Assembly (NCBI RefSeq): GCF_011601275.1 | Contig: NZ_JAAOLY010000001.1 | Coordinates: forward strand, 533,429-597,428 | Direction of reading: 5' to 3' | Source of the DNA: Janthinobacterium lividum | GTDB lineage: Bacteria > Pseudomonadota > Gammaproteobacteria > Burkholderiales > Burkholderiaceae_D | DNA: 64,000 bases | In this document: piece by piece, positions 1 through 10,546 of the stretch | Layout: each line of letters opens with the position of its first letter | Numbering within the stretch: position 1 is the first letter of the stretch | Translations under genes and position numbers: made by a program | The notes under the pieces: model-generated | Told to the model about the DNA's origin: nothing | The model's database searches: none | What the model saw: only the letters and a program-made list of their open reading frames with translations

Positions 1-394
1 TGTCGAGGGCCATGCGCGCGCTGCGCGTGCCCTCGATGCGGCGTTCGACCCACAGGAAGATTTCCGTGTATACCGTTTGCGGACAAGAGAAGCCGCACCA
101 CACCCGCCCGGCAATGGCCGTGACGAGGAACAACAAATACGCACAGATGATCAGCAGGGCCGCCAGATAGATGAAATCCTGGGGCCACAGCACGACGCCG
201 AAAATGTAGAACTTGCGCGTGGTCAAGTCGAACAGCAGGGCTTGCCTGCCATTCCAGGTCAACCACGGCAAGCCGTAGAACGCGAGCTGGGTAAGCCATA
301 CGCATACCCATCGCCAGGTAGCGTAGCGTCCTTTGGCCTCGCGAGGGTAGATTTGCTCGCGGGCCGCATACATCTTGATGACTTGAGGTTCCAT
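1..394 (-). CDS. ccoG: Cytochrome c oxidase accessory protein CcoG, partial (N-terminal 131 residues)
   Basis: Polyferredoxin-like membrane protein of the FixG/RdxA/CcoG family, needed for copper handling during assembly of the cbb3 oxidase. Only the N-terminus lies in the window; the gene runs off the left edge before the ferredoxin-type [4Fe-4S] cysteines. Visible are an N-terminal cytoplasmic stretch, hydrophobic segments around residues 32-50 and 75-98, and the family motif GRVWCGFSCPQTVYTE just after the second segment. The ATG at 394 begins two bases after the ccoP stop codon, so it is the last visible gene of a ccoNOQP-G operon. Confidence 0.93.
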   Translation of the reverse strand, partial: MEPQVIKMYAAREQIYPREAKGRYATWRWVCVWLTQLAFYGLPWLTWNGRQALLFDLTTRKFYIFGVVLWPQDFIYLAALLIICAYLLFLVTAIAGRVWCGFSCPQTVYTEIFLWVERRIEGTRSARMALD

Positions 395-396
395 TT

Positions 397-1317
397 TTAC
401 TTTGCGGGTGCCTGCGGATTCGACAGGCTCCAGACATACGCCGACAGCACGTGCACCTTGGATTCGCCGAGGAAATCGCTGAAGGCCGGCATGGTGTTGC
501 TGCGTCCCTTGCGTACGGTTTCCATGATGGTGTCGGCGCTGCCGCCGTACAGCCAGACCTTGTCCGTCAGGTTCGGGGCACCGAGCATCTGGTTACCCTT
601 CGCATCGGCGCCGTGACAGGCCATGCAGGCGCCGAACTTGGCCTTGCCCAGCACCGACTTGACGGGATCCGACGTCGAACCGGACAGGCTCAGCACATAA
701 TGGGCCACGTTCTCGACATCCTTTTCGGAGCCCAGCGCGGCGCCCATCGGCGGCATCTGCCCATTGCGGCCGTGCAGGATGGTGGTCTTGATGATGTCCG
801 GTTCGCCGCCATACAGCCAGTCCTTGTCCGTCAGGTTGGGGAAGCCCTTGTTGCCGCGCGCATCCGAACCGTGGCATTGCGCGCAGTAGGTCAGGAACAG
901 GCGCTGGCCGATGGCTTGCGCCTGCGGGTCGGCGGCCACCGTTTTCAGGTCCTGGCTCAGGTACTTGTTGAACAGGGGACCGTAGTCGGCTTCCGCCTTC
1001 TTCAGCTCTTCCTCGTACTGGCCCGTCGATTTCCAGCCCAGGCTGCCGGCATAGTTGCCCAGGCCCGGGTACAGGAACAGGTAAGCCAGCGCGAAGACGA
1101 TGGTGATGTAGAACAACCACATCCACCAGCGCGGCATCGGCGTATTGAGTTCCTTCAAGTCCTCGTCCCAGACGTGGCCCGTGGTGCCGTCGGCGGGGGC
1201 GCCGGCGACCACTTTCACTTTCGACTGCGAGTACAGCAGCACGCCGCAGCCGATGATGCCCAGCAGGGACAGCACGATGATGTAGATATTCCAGAAGCCA
1301 TTGGTAAAGTCAGCCAT
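397..1317 (-). CDS. ccoP: cbb3-type cytochrome c oxidase subunit III (dihaem)
   Basis: Membrane-anchored dihaem cytochrome c that passes electrons to CcoO and the CcoN active site of the high-affinity terminal oxidase. The protein has 306 residues. Hydrophobic helices lie near residues 10-30 and 63-83, followed by two periplasmic cytochrome c domains with haem motifs CAQCH (145-149) and CMACH (231-235). Downstream methionines typical of axial ligands occur in each domain (QMPPMG and NTMPAF). Its start overlaps the end of ccoQ by eight bases and ccoG follows after two bases, which indicates tight translational coupling. Length and domain order are normal for the family. Confidence 0.97.
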   Translation of the reverse strand: MADFTNGFWNIYIIVLSLLGIIGCGVLLYSQSKVKVVAGAPADGTTGHVWDEDLKELNTPMPRWWMWLFYITIVFALAYLFLYPGLGNYAGSLGWKSTGQYEEELKKAEADYGPLFNKYLSQDLKTVAADPQAQAIGQRLFLTYCAQCHGSDARGNKGFPNLTDKDWLYGGEPDIIKTTILHGRNGQMPPMGAALGSEKDVENVAHYVLSLSGSTSDPVKSVLGKAKFGACMACHGADAKGNQMLGAPNLTDKVWLYGGSADTIMETVRKGRSNTMPAFSDFLGESKVHVLSAYVWSLSNPQAPAK

Positions 1318-1513
1318 GGTGATGCTCCTTCGCCAGGTTCATCTCGGCCTCGGCCGGATAGTCGAGCGCGTCGTCGGCGAACGGCAGGCGCGCCGCCGCG
1401 TCGAAGTCGCTGTTGCTGCGGCTGAACGTCCACCACAGGATACCCACGAACGTCGTAAAGGAAACCACCGTCATGACGCTGCTGGCGCTGTCAAACAGGT
1501 TTTCGATTGCCAT
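1310..1513 (-). CDS. ccoQ: cbb3-type cytochrome oxidase small subunit CcoQ
   Basis: A small, single-helix subunit (67 residues) of the FixQ/CcoQ family that stabilises the cbb3 oxidase. It has one transmembrane helix at about residues 12-30 with the WWTFSR sequence typical of the family just after the helix, then an acidic, histidine-ending cytoplasmic tail. It lies between ccoO, whose stop is two bases upstream, and ccoP, which it overlaps by eight bases. The position in the operon supports the call more than sequence alone could. Confidence 0.93.
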   Translation of the reverse strand: MAIENLFDSASSVMTVVSFTTFVGILWWTFSRSNSDFDAAARLPFADDALDYPAEAEMNLAKEHHHG

Positions 1514-1514
1514 G

Positions 1515-2129
1515 CTAATTCCTTGTTTTGATTAATGTACCGAGGCCTTGCAGATAGGCGACCAGGGCGTCTTCTTCCGTCTTGTCCTGCAGCTGCGCCG
1601 GGCCGGCGGCGATCTCTTCATCGCTGTACGGCTGGCCCAGGCGTTTCAGGGCGCGCATCTTCGGCATGATCTCGTCAGGCACCAGCTTGGTCTTCGCCAG
1701 CCAGGGGTAGGACGGCATGTTCGACTCGGGTACCACGTCGCGCGGGTTGTTCAAGTGCGTGCGGTGCCATTCGTCGCTGTAGCGGGCGCCCACGCGGGCC
1801 AGGTCGGGTCCCGTGCGCTTGGAACCCCACTGGAACGGACGGTCGTAGACGAACTCGCCGGCGACCGAATAGTGGCCATAGCGTTCCGTTTCCGCGCGCA
1901 GCGGACGCACCATCTGCGAGTGGCAGTTGTAGCAGCCTTCGCGCACGTAAATGTCGCGGCCCGCCAGGCGCAGCGGCGAATACGGCTTCAGGCCGGCGAC
2001 CGGTTCCGTCGTGCTCTTCTGGAAGAACAGGGGGACAATCTCGACGGCGCCGCCGATGCTGATCACCACCGTGACCAGGGCGATCAGCAGCCAGGGGTTT
2101 TTCTCAATCCATGCATGTGAAAATTTCAT
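1515..2129 (-). CDS. ccoO: cbb3-type cytochrome c oxidase subunit II (monohaem)
   Basis: Monohaem cytochrome c subunit of the cbb3 oxidase, 204 residues. A single N-terminal anchor helix spans about residues 13-35. The haem-binding motif CYNCH (66-70) is followed by the family signature SQMVRP, and a MPSYPW segment supplies the likely methionine ligand. It starts 15 bases after the ccoN stop codon. Size and motifs match FixO/CcoO proteins closely. Confidence 0.97.
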   Translation of the reverse strand: MKFSHAWIEKNPWLLIALVTVVISIGGAVEIVPLFFQKSTTEPVAGLKPYSPLRLAGRDIYVREGCYNCHSQMVRPLRAETERYGHYSVAGEFVYDRPFQWGSKRTGPDLARVGARYSDEWHRTHLNNPRDVVPESNMPSYPWLAKTKLVPDEIMPKMRALKRLGQPYSDEEIAAGPAQLQDKTEEDALVAYLQGLGTLIKTRN

Positions 2130-2144
2130 TTGCTTTCGCTCCTA

Positions 2145-3572
2145 TCAGGCGTGCGCCGCGTTCAGTTCCGGAATGCGGGCGACGGGGAGTTTGCTGCCGC
2201 GCAGAGTCATCCAGGTGTTGTAGCCCATGATGCACATACCCGACAGGTACAGCAGGCCGCCGGCCACGCGCACCACGTAGTACGGATACGTTGCTTTCAC
2301 GCTCTCGACAAAGGTGTAGGTCAGGGTGCCGTCCGGATTGACAGCGCGCCACATCAGGCCCTGCATCACGCCGGCGATCCACATGGCGGCGATGTACAGC
2401 ACGATGCCGATGGTGGCCACCCAGAAGTGCACGTCGACCAGGCGCGTGCTGTGCATCTGCGTGCGGCCAGCCAGGCGCGGCAGCAGGTAGTAGATCGAAC
2501 CCATGGTGATGAAGCCGACCCAGCCCAAGGCGCCCGCATGCACGTGGGCCACGGTCCAGTCGGTGTAGTGCGACAGCGAGTTGATGGTCTTGATCGACAT
2601 CATCGGGCCTTCGAAGGTGGCGATGCCGTAGAACGACAGCGAGACGATCATGAATTTCAGGATCGGGTCGGTGCGCAGCTTGTGCCAGGCGCCCGACAGG
2701 GTCATGATGCCGTTGATCATGCCGCCCCAGCTTGGTGCCAAGAGGACCAGCGAGAAGACCATGCCGATCGATTGCGTCCAGTCAGGCAATGCCGTGTAGT
2801 GCAGGTGATGCGGGCCCGCCCACATGTAGGTGAAGATCAGCGCCCAGAAGTGGACGATCGACAAACGGTACGAGTACACGGGGCGCTCGGCCTGTTTCGG
2901 GATGAAGTAGTAGACCATGCCCAGGTAGCCGGCGGTCAGGATGAAACCCACCGCGTTATGGCCGTACCACCACTGGATCATGGCGTCCTGCACGCCCGCA
3001 TAGGCGGAATACGATTTCGTGAACGAGGCTGGCATGACGGCGCCATTGACCACGTGCAAAATCGTCACGGCCAGGATGTAGGCGCCGAAGAACCAGTTGG
3101 CCACATAGATGTGCTTGACCTTGCGCTTGATCAGCGTGCCGAAGAACACGATGGCGTAGGCGATCCAGACGACGGCGATGAGGATGGCGATAGGCCATTC
3201 CAGTTCCGCGTACTCCTTGCCGCGCGTCATGCCCATAGGCAAGGTGACGACGGCGCACAGGATCACGGCTTGCCAGCCCCAGAAGGTGAAGGCGGCCAGT
3301 TTGTCGGAAAACAGGCGCACCTGGCAGGTGCGTTGTACAACGTAGTACGAAGTAGCGAACAGGCCGCAGATGCCGAAGGCGAAAATCACCGCATTCGTGT
3401 GCAGCGGACGCAGGCGTCCGTATGTCAGCCATGGTATGTCGAGGTTCAGGGCAGGCCAGGCCAGCTGAGCGGCGATGATAACGCCAACCAGCATGCCGAT
3501 GATGCCCCATACCACAGTAGCGACCGCGAATTGCTTCACGATCTTGTAGTTATAGTTCAGCGATTGATCCAC
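2145..3572 (-). CDS. ccoN: cbb3-type cytochrome c oxidase catalytic subunit I
   Basis: Catalytic haem b / haem b3-CuB subunit that reduces oxygen to water with high affinity and pumps protons. The 475-residue protein is a polytopic membrane protein with the expected histidines: RPLHTN (H58), WWYGHN (H205), GPHHLHY (H255, H256) and [10 protein letters not shown] (H343, H345). It is the first gene of the ccoNOQPG transcript. A perfect FNR-type site ends 69 bases upstream of its start codon, with a -10 element at the class II spacing, so oxygen-responsive expression is expected. Confidence 0.98.
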   Translation of the reverse strand: MDQSLNYNYKIVKQFAVATVVWGIIGMLVGVIIAAQLAWPALNLDIPWLTYGRLRPLHTNAVIFAFGICGLFATSYYVVQRTCQVRLFSDKLAAFTFWGWQAVILCAVVTLPMGMTRGKEYAELEWPIAILIAVVWIAYAIVFFGTLIKRKVKHIYVANWFFGAYILAVTILHVVNGAVMPASFTKSYSAYAGVQDAMIQWWYGHNAVGFILTAGYLGMVYYFIPKQAERPVYSYRLSIVHFWALIFTYMWAGPHHLHYTALPDWTQSIGMVFSLVLLAPSWGGMINGIMTLSGAWHKLRTDPILKFMIVSLSFYGIATFEGPMMSIKTINSLSHYTDWTVAHVHAGALGWVGFITMGSIYYLLPRLAGRTQMHSTRLVDVHFWVATIGIVLYIAAMWIAGVMQGLMWRAVNPDGTLTYTFVESVKATYPYYVVRVAGGLLYLSGMCIMGYNTWMTLRGSKLPVARIPELNAAHA

Positions 3573-3605
3573 AAAGACTCTCCCTGGAATTACTATTTAT
3601 GATGG

Positions 3606-3654
3606 TGGCCAGAGAGTAAGTGTTTGACCGCGAAAAAACTTTGATGTGGATCAA
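3606..3654 (-). promoter_or_regulatory. FNR/ANR-dependent class II promoter of ccoNOQPG
   Basis: TTGATGTGGATCAA at 3641-3654 is a perfect match to the FNR/ANR consensus TTGAT-N4-ATCAA. Reading the minus strand, 22 bases separate it from a -10 hexamer TACTCT (3618-3613). That places the box centre near -41.5 relative to a start at about 3606, the classical class II activator position. The transcript would have a leader of roughly 33 bases before the ccoN start codon. The site and spacing are seen; binding and start point are predictions. Confidence 0.85.
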
Positions 3655-3814
3655 AATTCCCCGGATGAAATAAGCGTAGCGAACTGGCATCGAAATAAAG
3701 TGATATTTCGGTCAAATTCCGCTCAACAAAGCCATACAAGATCCCTGCAATCCGGACGGATGCGGGGCAGACGCGCCGGCCATGGCGCGCGGGATGCCGG
3801 CCGGGCTGGTGAGG

Positions 3815-3991
3815 TCAGGGATGCGGTTCGCCGGGTGCCGGCGTGGCCGTCGTGTCGTCGTCCTGCAGCACGCGCAGGCCTGGTCCGACGAGGTCGTCGA
3901 ACTGGCCGCCGTCCGAGGCCGTGAAATACACCCACAGGGCGATGAAGACGACGACGACGCTCAAGGGGATGAGAAGATACAGTGCTTCCAT
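3815..3991 (-). CDS. ccoS: cbb3-type oxidase maturation protein CcoS
   Basis: A 58-residue protein of the CcoS/FixS family required to insert cofactors into the cbb3 oxidase. It begins MEALYLLIPLSVVVVFIALW, one hydrophobic helix, then YFTASDGGQFDDLVGPG, where the D-x-G-Q-(F/Y)-D-D sequence is the family signature; a hydrophilic tail follows. The ATG lies two bases after the ccoI stop codon, the normal ccoI-ccoS order. Downstream is a 242-base gap carrying the ccoN promoter. Confidence 0.93.
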   Translation of the reverse strand: MEALYLLIPLSVVVVFIALWVYFTASDGGQFDDLVGPGLRVLQDDDTTATPAPGEPHP

Positions 3992-3993
3992 GT

Positions 3994-6423
<2,430 letters not shown>

Positions 6424-6445
6424 AGGTTTGTTTTCAAGCGTCTTT

Positions 6446-7207
6446 TCATGGATGGCCGGTGACGCACAGAGCGTCGAGCCAGCCCAGCGAGACGCCGTTC
6501 GCGGCGCGCAGCAGGCCCAGCAAGCCAAAGCCCAGCACCAGCAAGCCGCTGGCGATGCGCACGGGACGGCGCTGCATCTGCGCGCGCAGCCGCGTGCCCA
6601 GCAAGCCCATGCCCAGCAGCATGGGCAGGGTGCCCAGGCCGAAGGCGGCCATCGTGGCCGCGCCTTGCAGGGCCGAGCCTTGCAGCATGGCCGTCAGCAG
6701 GGCGCTGTAGACCATGCCGCACGGCACCCAGCCCCATAGGCCGCCCACGGCCAGCGCTTTGCATGGCGTATCCATGGGCATCAGCGGTTTCAGCAGGGGG
6801 CGCACGCGGCGCCAGACGACGTTGCCGGCCGCTTCCAGATGGGCCAGGCCGCGCCAGGCATCCATCAGATACAGGCCCAAAGCAACCAGCATCAGGTTGG
6901 CCAGCCAGTAGCCGGCCACTTGCAGGGAAGCCAGATGCAGCATGCCCGCGCCCGCCAAGCTGCCGGCCATGGCGCCGGCCAGCATGTAGCTGGCTATGCG
7001 CCCGCCGTTGTAGGCCAGCACGCGCAGCACGTTAGCCTGGACTGCGGGGCGCGCCACGGCGATGGCGATCACCGGGCGCGCAGGCGCCGCCGCCGGTGCG
7101 CCGCCGCCAAGCGACAGGGCGCCCACGATGCCGCCGCACATGCCGATGCAGTGCACGCTGCCGGCCAGGCCGACGAGGAACATGGGCACGAGGCTGAGGG
7201 CGTTCAT
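6446..7207 (-). CDS. Sulfite exporter TauE/SafE-like family membrane protein
   Basis: A polytopic inner-membrane protein of 253 residues in the cytochrome-biogenesis/UreH-like branch of the TauE/SafE superfamily. It starts with a hydrophobic helix and the sequence GLAGSVHCIGMCGGIVGAL; GxxHCxGMCGG with its cysteine pair is a hallmark of the branch and could bind metal. A second conserved stretch, LWGWVPCGMVYSAL, carries another cysteine. Genes of this type commonly sit with ccoGHIS, which suggests a role in metal or redox handling during oxidase assembly; this is inference. It begins nine bases after the hemN stop. Confidence 0.85.
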   Translation of the reverse strand: MNALSLVPMFLVGLAGSVHCIGMCGGIVGALSLGGGAPAAAPARPVIAIAVARPAVQANVLRVLAYNGGRIASYMLAGAMAGSLAGAGMLHLASLQVAGYWLANLMLVALGLYLMDAWRGLAHLEAAGNVVWRRVRPLLKPLMPMDTPCKALAVGGLWGWVPCGMVYSALLTAMLQGSALQGAATMAAFGLGTLPMLLGMGLLGTRLRAQMQRRPVRIASGLLVLGFGLLGLLRAANGVSLGWLDALCVTGHP

Positions 7208-7216
7208 CGCGTGGCG

Positions 7217-8665
7217 CTACACCGTTTTCGAGTAGCGCAGCGGTTGCACCGCGTCGGGCGCCGTATTCGCGCGCGCCATGGTCAGGTAGCGGTCGAAGAC
7301 CATGCAAATATTGCGGATCAACAAGCGCCCTTTCGGCGTCACCGTCAGCCAGTCTTCCTCGATGACGAGCAAGCCGTCACGGGCCAGTTCGCGCAGCTTG
7401 TCCAGCTCGCTGGCGAAGTAGCTGCGAAATTGCACGGGGTGTGCCTGCTCGATGCTGGCGATCGACAATTCGAAATTGCACATCAGCATCTGGATGATGA
7501 TACGGCGCAACAAATCATCCGTGTCGAGCTTGATGCCGCGCGCGATCGGCAGCACGCCTTCGTCAAGCTTTTCATAGTACGCGTCGAGCGTCTTTTCATT
7601 CTGGCTGTAGACGGCGCCGACGGAACTGATGGCCGACACGCCGCAGGCGATCAGGTCCGCTTCCGCGCGCGTCGAATAGCCCTGGAAGTTGCGGTGCAAG
7701 CGGCCCTGGCGCTGCGCCACGGCCAGGTCGTCCGTCGGCTTGGCGAAATGGTCCATGCCGATGTAGACGTAGCCGGCGGCCGTCAGGCGCGCGATGCACA
7801 GGCCCAGCATGGCCAGCTTGGTGGCGCTGTCGGGCATGTCGGCGTCGAGGATGCGGCGCTGCGGCTTGAACAGATGCGGCATGTGCGCGTAGTGGTACAG
7901 GGCGATGCGGTCGGGGCTGGCGTTGATCACCTTGCGCAGCGTTTCCGTCATGGTTTCCAGGTTTTGTTTCGGCAAGCCGTAGATCAGGTCGATGCTGATC
8001 GAGCGGAAACCGGCATCGCGCGCCGCCTGCATGATGGCTACCGTTTCCGCTTCCGGCTGGATGCGGTTGACGGCCTTCTGCACGTCGGCGTCGAAATCCT
8101 GCACGCCCAGGCTGATGCGGTTGAAACCTTGCGCGCGCAGCGAAAACACGCGTTCGCGCGAGACGGTGCGCGGGTCGATTTCGATCGAATATTCGCCGTC
8201 TTCATCGGAAGCGAATTCGAAATGCTGGCGCAGGTGCGCCATCAGTTCGTCCATCTGCTTTTCGCTCAGGTAAGTGGGCGTGCCGCCGCCGAAGTGCAAT
8301 TGCTCGATCTGGTTCATGCCGGCAAACAGCTTGCCCTGCATGGCGATTTCCTGTTTCAGATAGCTGAGATAGGTGGCGGCCTTGCTGCGGTCTTTGGTGA
8401 TGATCTTGTTACAGGCGCAGTAGTAGCACAGGGTGTCGCAGAACGGCACGTGCACGTACAGCGACAGCGGGCGGCGGCCGCCGCGCATGCGCAGCGCGGC
8501 CAGCGCTTCCAGGAAATTGCCGTAGCCAAAATCCCCGTTGAAACGGTCGGCGGTGGGATAGGACGTGTAGCGCGGGCCGGACTGGCTCATCTTGCCGATG
8601 ATGACCGGGTCGAATTCGACCACGGCGTCCAGGTCGGCGGAAGCACTGCTGAGTAGTGTAGGCAT
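7217..8665 (-). CDS. hemN: Oxygen-independent coproporphyrinogen III oxidase
   Basis: Radical SAM enzyme that converts coproporphyrinogen III to protoporphyrinogen IX without oxygen, in the cytoplasm. The protein has 482 residues. It shows GPRYTSYPTADRF near the N-terminus, YVHVPFCDTLCYYCACNK with the CxxxCxxC iron-sulfur cluster motif, FGGGTPTYL (the GGTP motif for SAM binding) and the HemN C-terminal domain. It lies 24 bases after the receptor gene with no obvious promoter between, so it is probably cotranscribed from the FNR-type promoter at 10416-10464. Anaerobic control fits its role. Confidence 0.96.
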   Translation of the reverse strand: MPTLLSSASADLDAVVEFDPVIIGKMSQSGPRYTSYPTADRFNGDFGYGNFLEALAALRMRGGRRPLSLYVHVPFCDTLCYYCACNKIITKDRSKAATYLSYLKQEIAMQGKLFAGMNQIEQLHFGGGTPTYLSEKQMDELMAHLRQHFEFASDEDGEYSIEIDPRTVSRERVFSLRAQGFNRISLGVQDFDADVQKAVNRIQPEAETVAIMQAARDAGFRSISIDLIYGLPKQNLETMTETLRKVINASPDRIALYHYAHMPHLFKPQRRILDADMPDSATKLAMLGLCIARLTAAGYVYIGMDHFAKPTDDLAVAQRQGRLHRNFQGYSTRAEADLIACGVSAISSVGAVYSQNEKTLDAYYEKLDEGVLPIARGIKLDTDDLLRRIIIQMLMCNFELSIASIEQAHPVQFRSYFASELDKLRELARDGLLVIEEDWLTVTPKGRLLIRNICMVFDRYLTMARANTAPDAVQPLRYSKTV

Positions 8666-8689
8666 GATGTGTATGAAGTCTTGAAAGGT

Positions 8690-10351
8690 TTAGGCGGCCA
8701 GGCGTTTCATGGCGGTGGGCTTGCCGGCGTTCGCGGCGCCGCCCTTGCCGCTGGGCATGGCGACGCGGCGCGGTGGCGGCATCTTGCCGAAATTGAACAG
8801 GCTCACGGCTTGCGACAGGCTGGCCGCTTCTTCCGCCAGGCGCGTGGCCGCCGCGGCCGCTTCTTCCACCAGGGCCGCGTTCTGCTGCGTCACCTGGTCC
8901 ATATGGGCGATGGCCTGGTTGACCTGGTCGACGCCGATGCTCTGTTCGCGCGAGGCGATCGAGATTTCCTGCATGATGGCCGTCACCTGCTTGACGGAGC
9001 TGACCACCTGCTCCATGGTGGCGCCGGCGCGGTTCACCTGCAGCATGCCGGCGCCCACCTTGCCGACGGAAATTTCAATCAGTTGCTTGATGTCCTTGGC
9101 CGCCACGGACGAGCGCTGCGCCAGGTTGCGCACTTCGCCCGCCACGACGGCAAAGCCCCTGCCCTGCTCACCGGCGCGTGCCGCTTCCACGGCCGCGTTC
9201 AGGGCCAGGATGTTGGTCTGGAAGGCGATGCCTTCGATCAGGCCGATGATGTCGACGATTTTTTTCGACGAAGTGTTGATGTCGTCCATGGTGGTGATCA
9301 CTTCGGAAACGATCTCGCCGCCCTGCACGGCCACTTTCGAGGCGGCCACGGCCAGTTCGTTCGCCTGCACGGAATTGTCCGCGTTCTGTTTCACCGTCGA
9401 CGAGAATTCCTCGATGCTCGAGGCGGTCTCTTCCAGGCTGGCCGCCTGCGATTCCGTGCGGCCCGAGAGGTCCATATTGCCGACGGCAATTTGCCTGGTG
9501 GCCACGGCCATGGTTTCCACGTTGATGCGTACGTCGCGGATGGTGGCGATCAGGTTGCTGTTCATCTGTTGCAGCGCACGCAGCAGCTGGCCCATTTCAT
9601 CCGTGCTGTCCGTCTCGAAACTGCCCGACAGGTCGCCGGCGGCAATGGCCCGCGCCCCGTTCAAGGCCTTGCCCAGCGGCTTGAGCACGGACATGCGCAA
9701 GGTGTACCAGAGGAAGACGTTGATCAGGAAACCGAGCAGAGTGGCACCGAAGATGGCGTAATTGGTGATCTTGCCGCCGCTGGCGAACAGGCTGATGACG
9801 CACACCAGCAGTTGCAAACAGTTGACGATGGAGGTGGCGGCCCAGATGCGCAGGTTGAGCGACATGTGCGTCAGCTTGTGCAGCAGGTGCGCCAGGCCCG
9901 GGCGCACGATCTGGCCGTGCTTGATGACGATGTTGCCGCCTTCCTTGTTGCGGATGGCCGCGTAGGCTTCCTCGGCCGCCTTGACCTGGTCCTTGTCCGC
10001 TTTCACGCGCACGGACATGTAGCCGATGGTCTTGCCCGCTTCGCGGATGGGCGTGACGTTGGCGCGCACCCAGTAAAAGTCGCCGTTCTTGCAGCGGTTC
10101 TTGACCAGGCCCGTCCACGGCGTGCCGGCCTGGACCGAGGCCCACAGGTCGGCGAATGCTTCGGCCGGCATGTCCGGGTGGCGCACGATGTTCTGGGGCG
10201 AACCGAGCAGCTCTGCCTCGCTGAAGCCGCTGACCTGGCTGAAGTACGGGTTCACATACACGATATTGCCGTTCATATCCGTTTTCGACACGATGGCCTG
10301 GTCGTCCAGGACGAGGACTTCACGGTTAGTCACTGGCAAATTTTGTCGCAT
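8690..10351 (-). CDS. aer: PAS-domain methyl-accepting chemotaxis protein, aerotaxis receptor-like
   Basis: A 553-residue chemoreceptor of the Aer type. The start at 10351 gives MRQNLPVTNREVLVLDDQ, a normal Aer N-terminus; an upstream in-frame extension looks non-coding. An N-terminal PAS domain (about 20-125) has the Aer-like GNIVYVNPYFSQVSGF and VRHPDMP segments and would hold FAD. A hydrophobic membrane hairpin near 170-220, a HAMP domain and a long MCP signalling domain follow. The tip contains AVEAARAGEQGRGFAVVA. No NWETF-type CheR/CheB tether is seen at the C-terminus. Haem and oxidase genes follow downstream, which fits sensing of redox state or oxygen. Confidence 0.9.
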   Translation of the reverse strand: MRQNLPVTNREVLVLDDQAIVSKTDMNGNIVYVNPYFSQVSGFSEAELLGSPQNIVRHPDMPAEAFADLWASVQAGTPWTGLVKNRCKNGDFYWVRANVTPIREAGKTIGYMSVRVKADKDQVKAAEEAYAAIRNKEGGNIVIKHGQIVRPGLAHLLHKLTHMSLNLRIWAATSIVNCLQLLVCVISLFASGGKITNYAIFGATLLGFLINVFLWYTLRMSVLKPLGKALNGARAIAAGDLSGSFETDSTDEMGQLLRALQQMNSNLIATIRDVRINVETMAVATRQIAVGNMDLSGRTESQAASLEETASSIEEFSSTVKQNADNSVQANELAVAASKVAVQGGEIVSEVITTMDDINTSSKKIVDIIGLIEGIAFQTNILALNAAVEAARAGEQGRGFAVVAGEVRNLAQRSSVAAKDIKQLIEISVGKVGAGMLQVNRAGATMEQVVSSVKQVTAIMQEISIASREQSIGVDQVNQAIAHMDQVTQQNAALVEEAAAAATRLAEEAASLSQAVSLFNFGKMPPPRRVAMPSGKGGAANAGKPTAMKRLAA

Positions 10352-10415
10352 GGTCGCGGCTTCCTGATCAGTTGAATAGCTAATTGGTGAGTAAGACTTG
10401 CACGATTGCAAGAAT

Positions 10416-10464
10416 GGAGATCAGTGTAAGGAGTCGCCTGCGCAAATTTATTGATGTAGATCAA
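10416..10464 (-). promoter_or_regulatory. FNR/ANR-dependent class II promoter of the aer-hemN-ccoIS transcript
   Basis: TTGATGTAGATCAA at 10451-10464 is a second perfect TTGAT-N4-ATCAA site. On the minus strand 22 bases separate it from a -10 hexamer TACACT (10428-10423), the same geometry as the ccoN promoter. The predicted start is near 10416, about 65 bases before the receptor start codon. This links the receptor and probably hemN and ccoIS to the same regulator as the oxidase. Confidence 0.82.
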
Positions 10465-10546
10465 AATCCTCCAGATTGGTCGTGCTTGCACGCATTTAGC
10501 GATAGCAATGCGGCATTGTTTTAAAGTTACTGGTTGCCGGTGGCGG

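Noticed and set aside
2130..3602. A long open frame on the plus strand opposite ccoN (about 490 codons).
   Set aside because: It is histidine-, arginine- and alanine-rich, mirrors a strongly conserved cytochrome oxidase gene and has no recognisable domain; such frames are common in GC-rich DNA opposite real genes.
3772..3789. CGCGCC/GGCGCG stem downstream of ccoS as a terminator.
   Set aside because: The stem is only six pairs, is largely a GC-rich palindrome and has no U tract on the minus strand.
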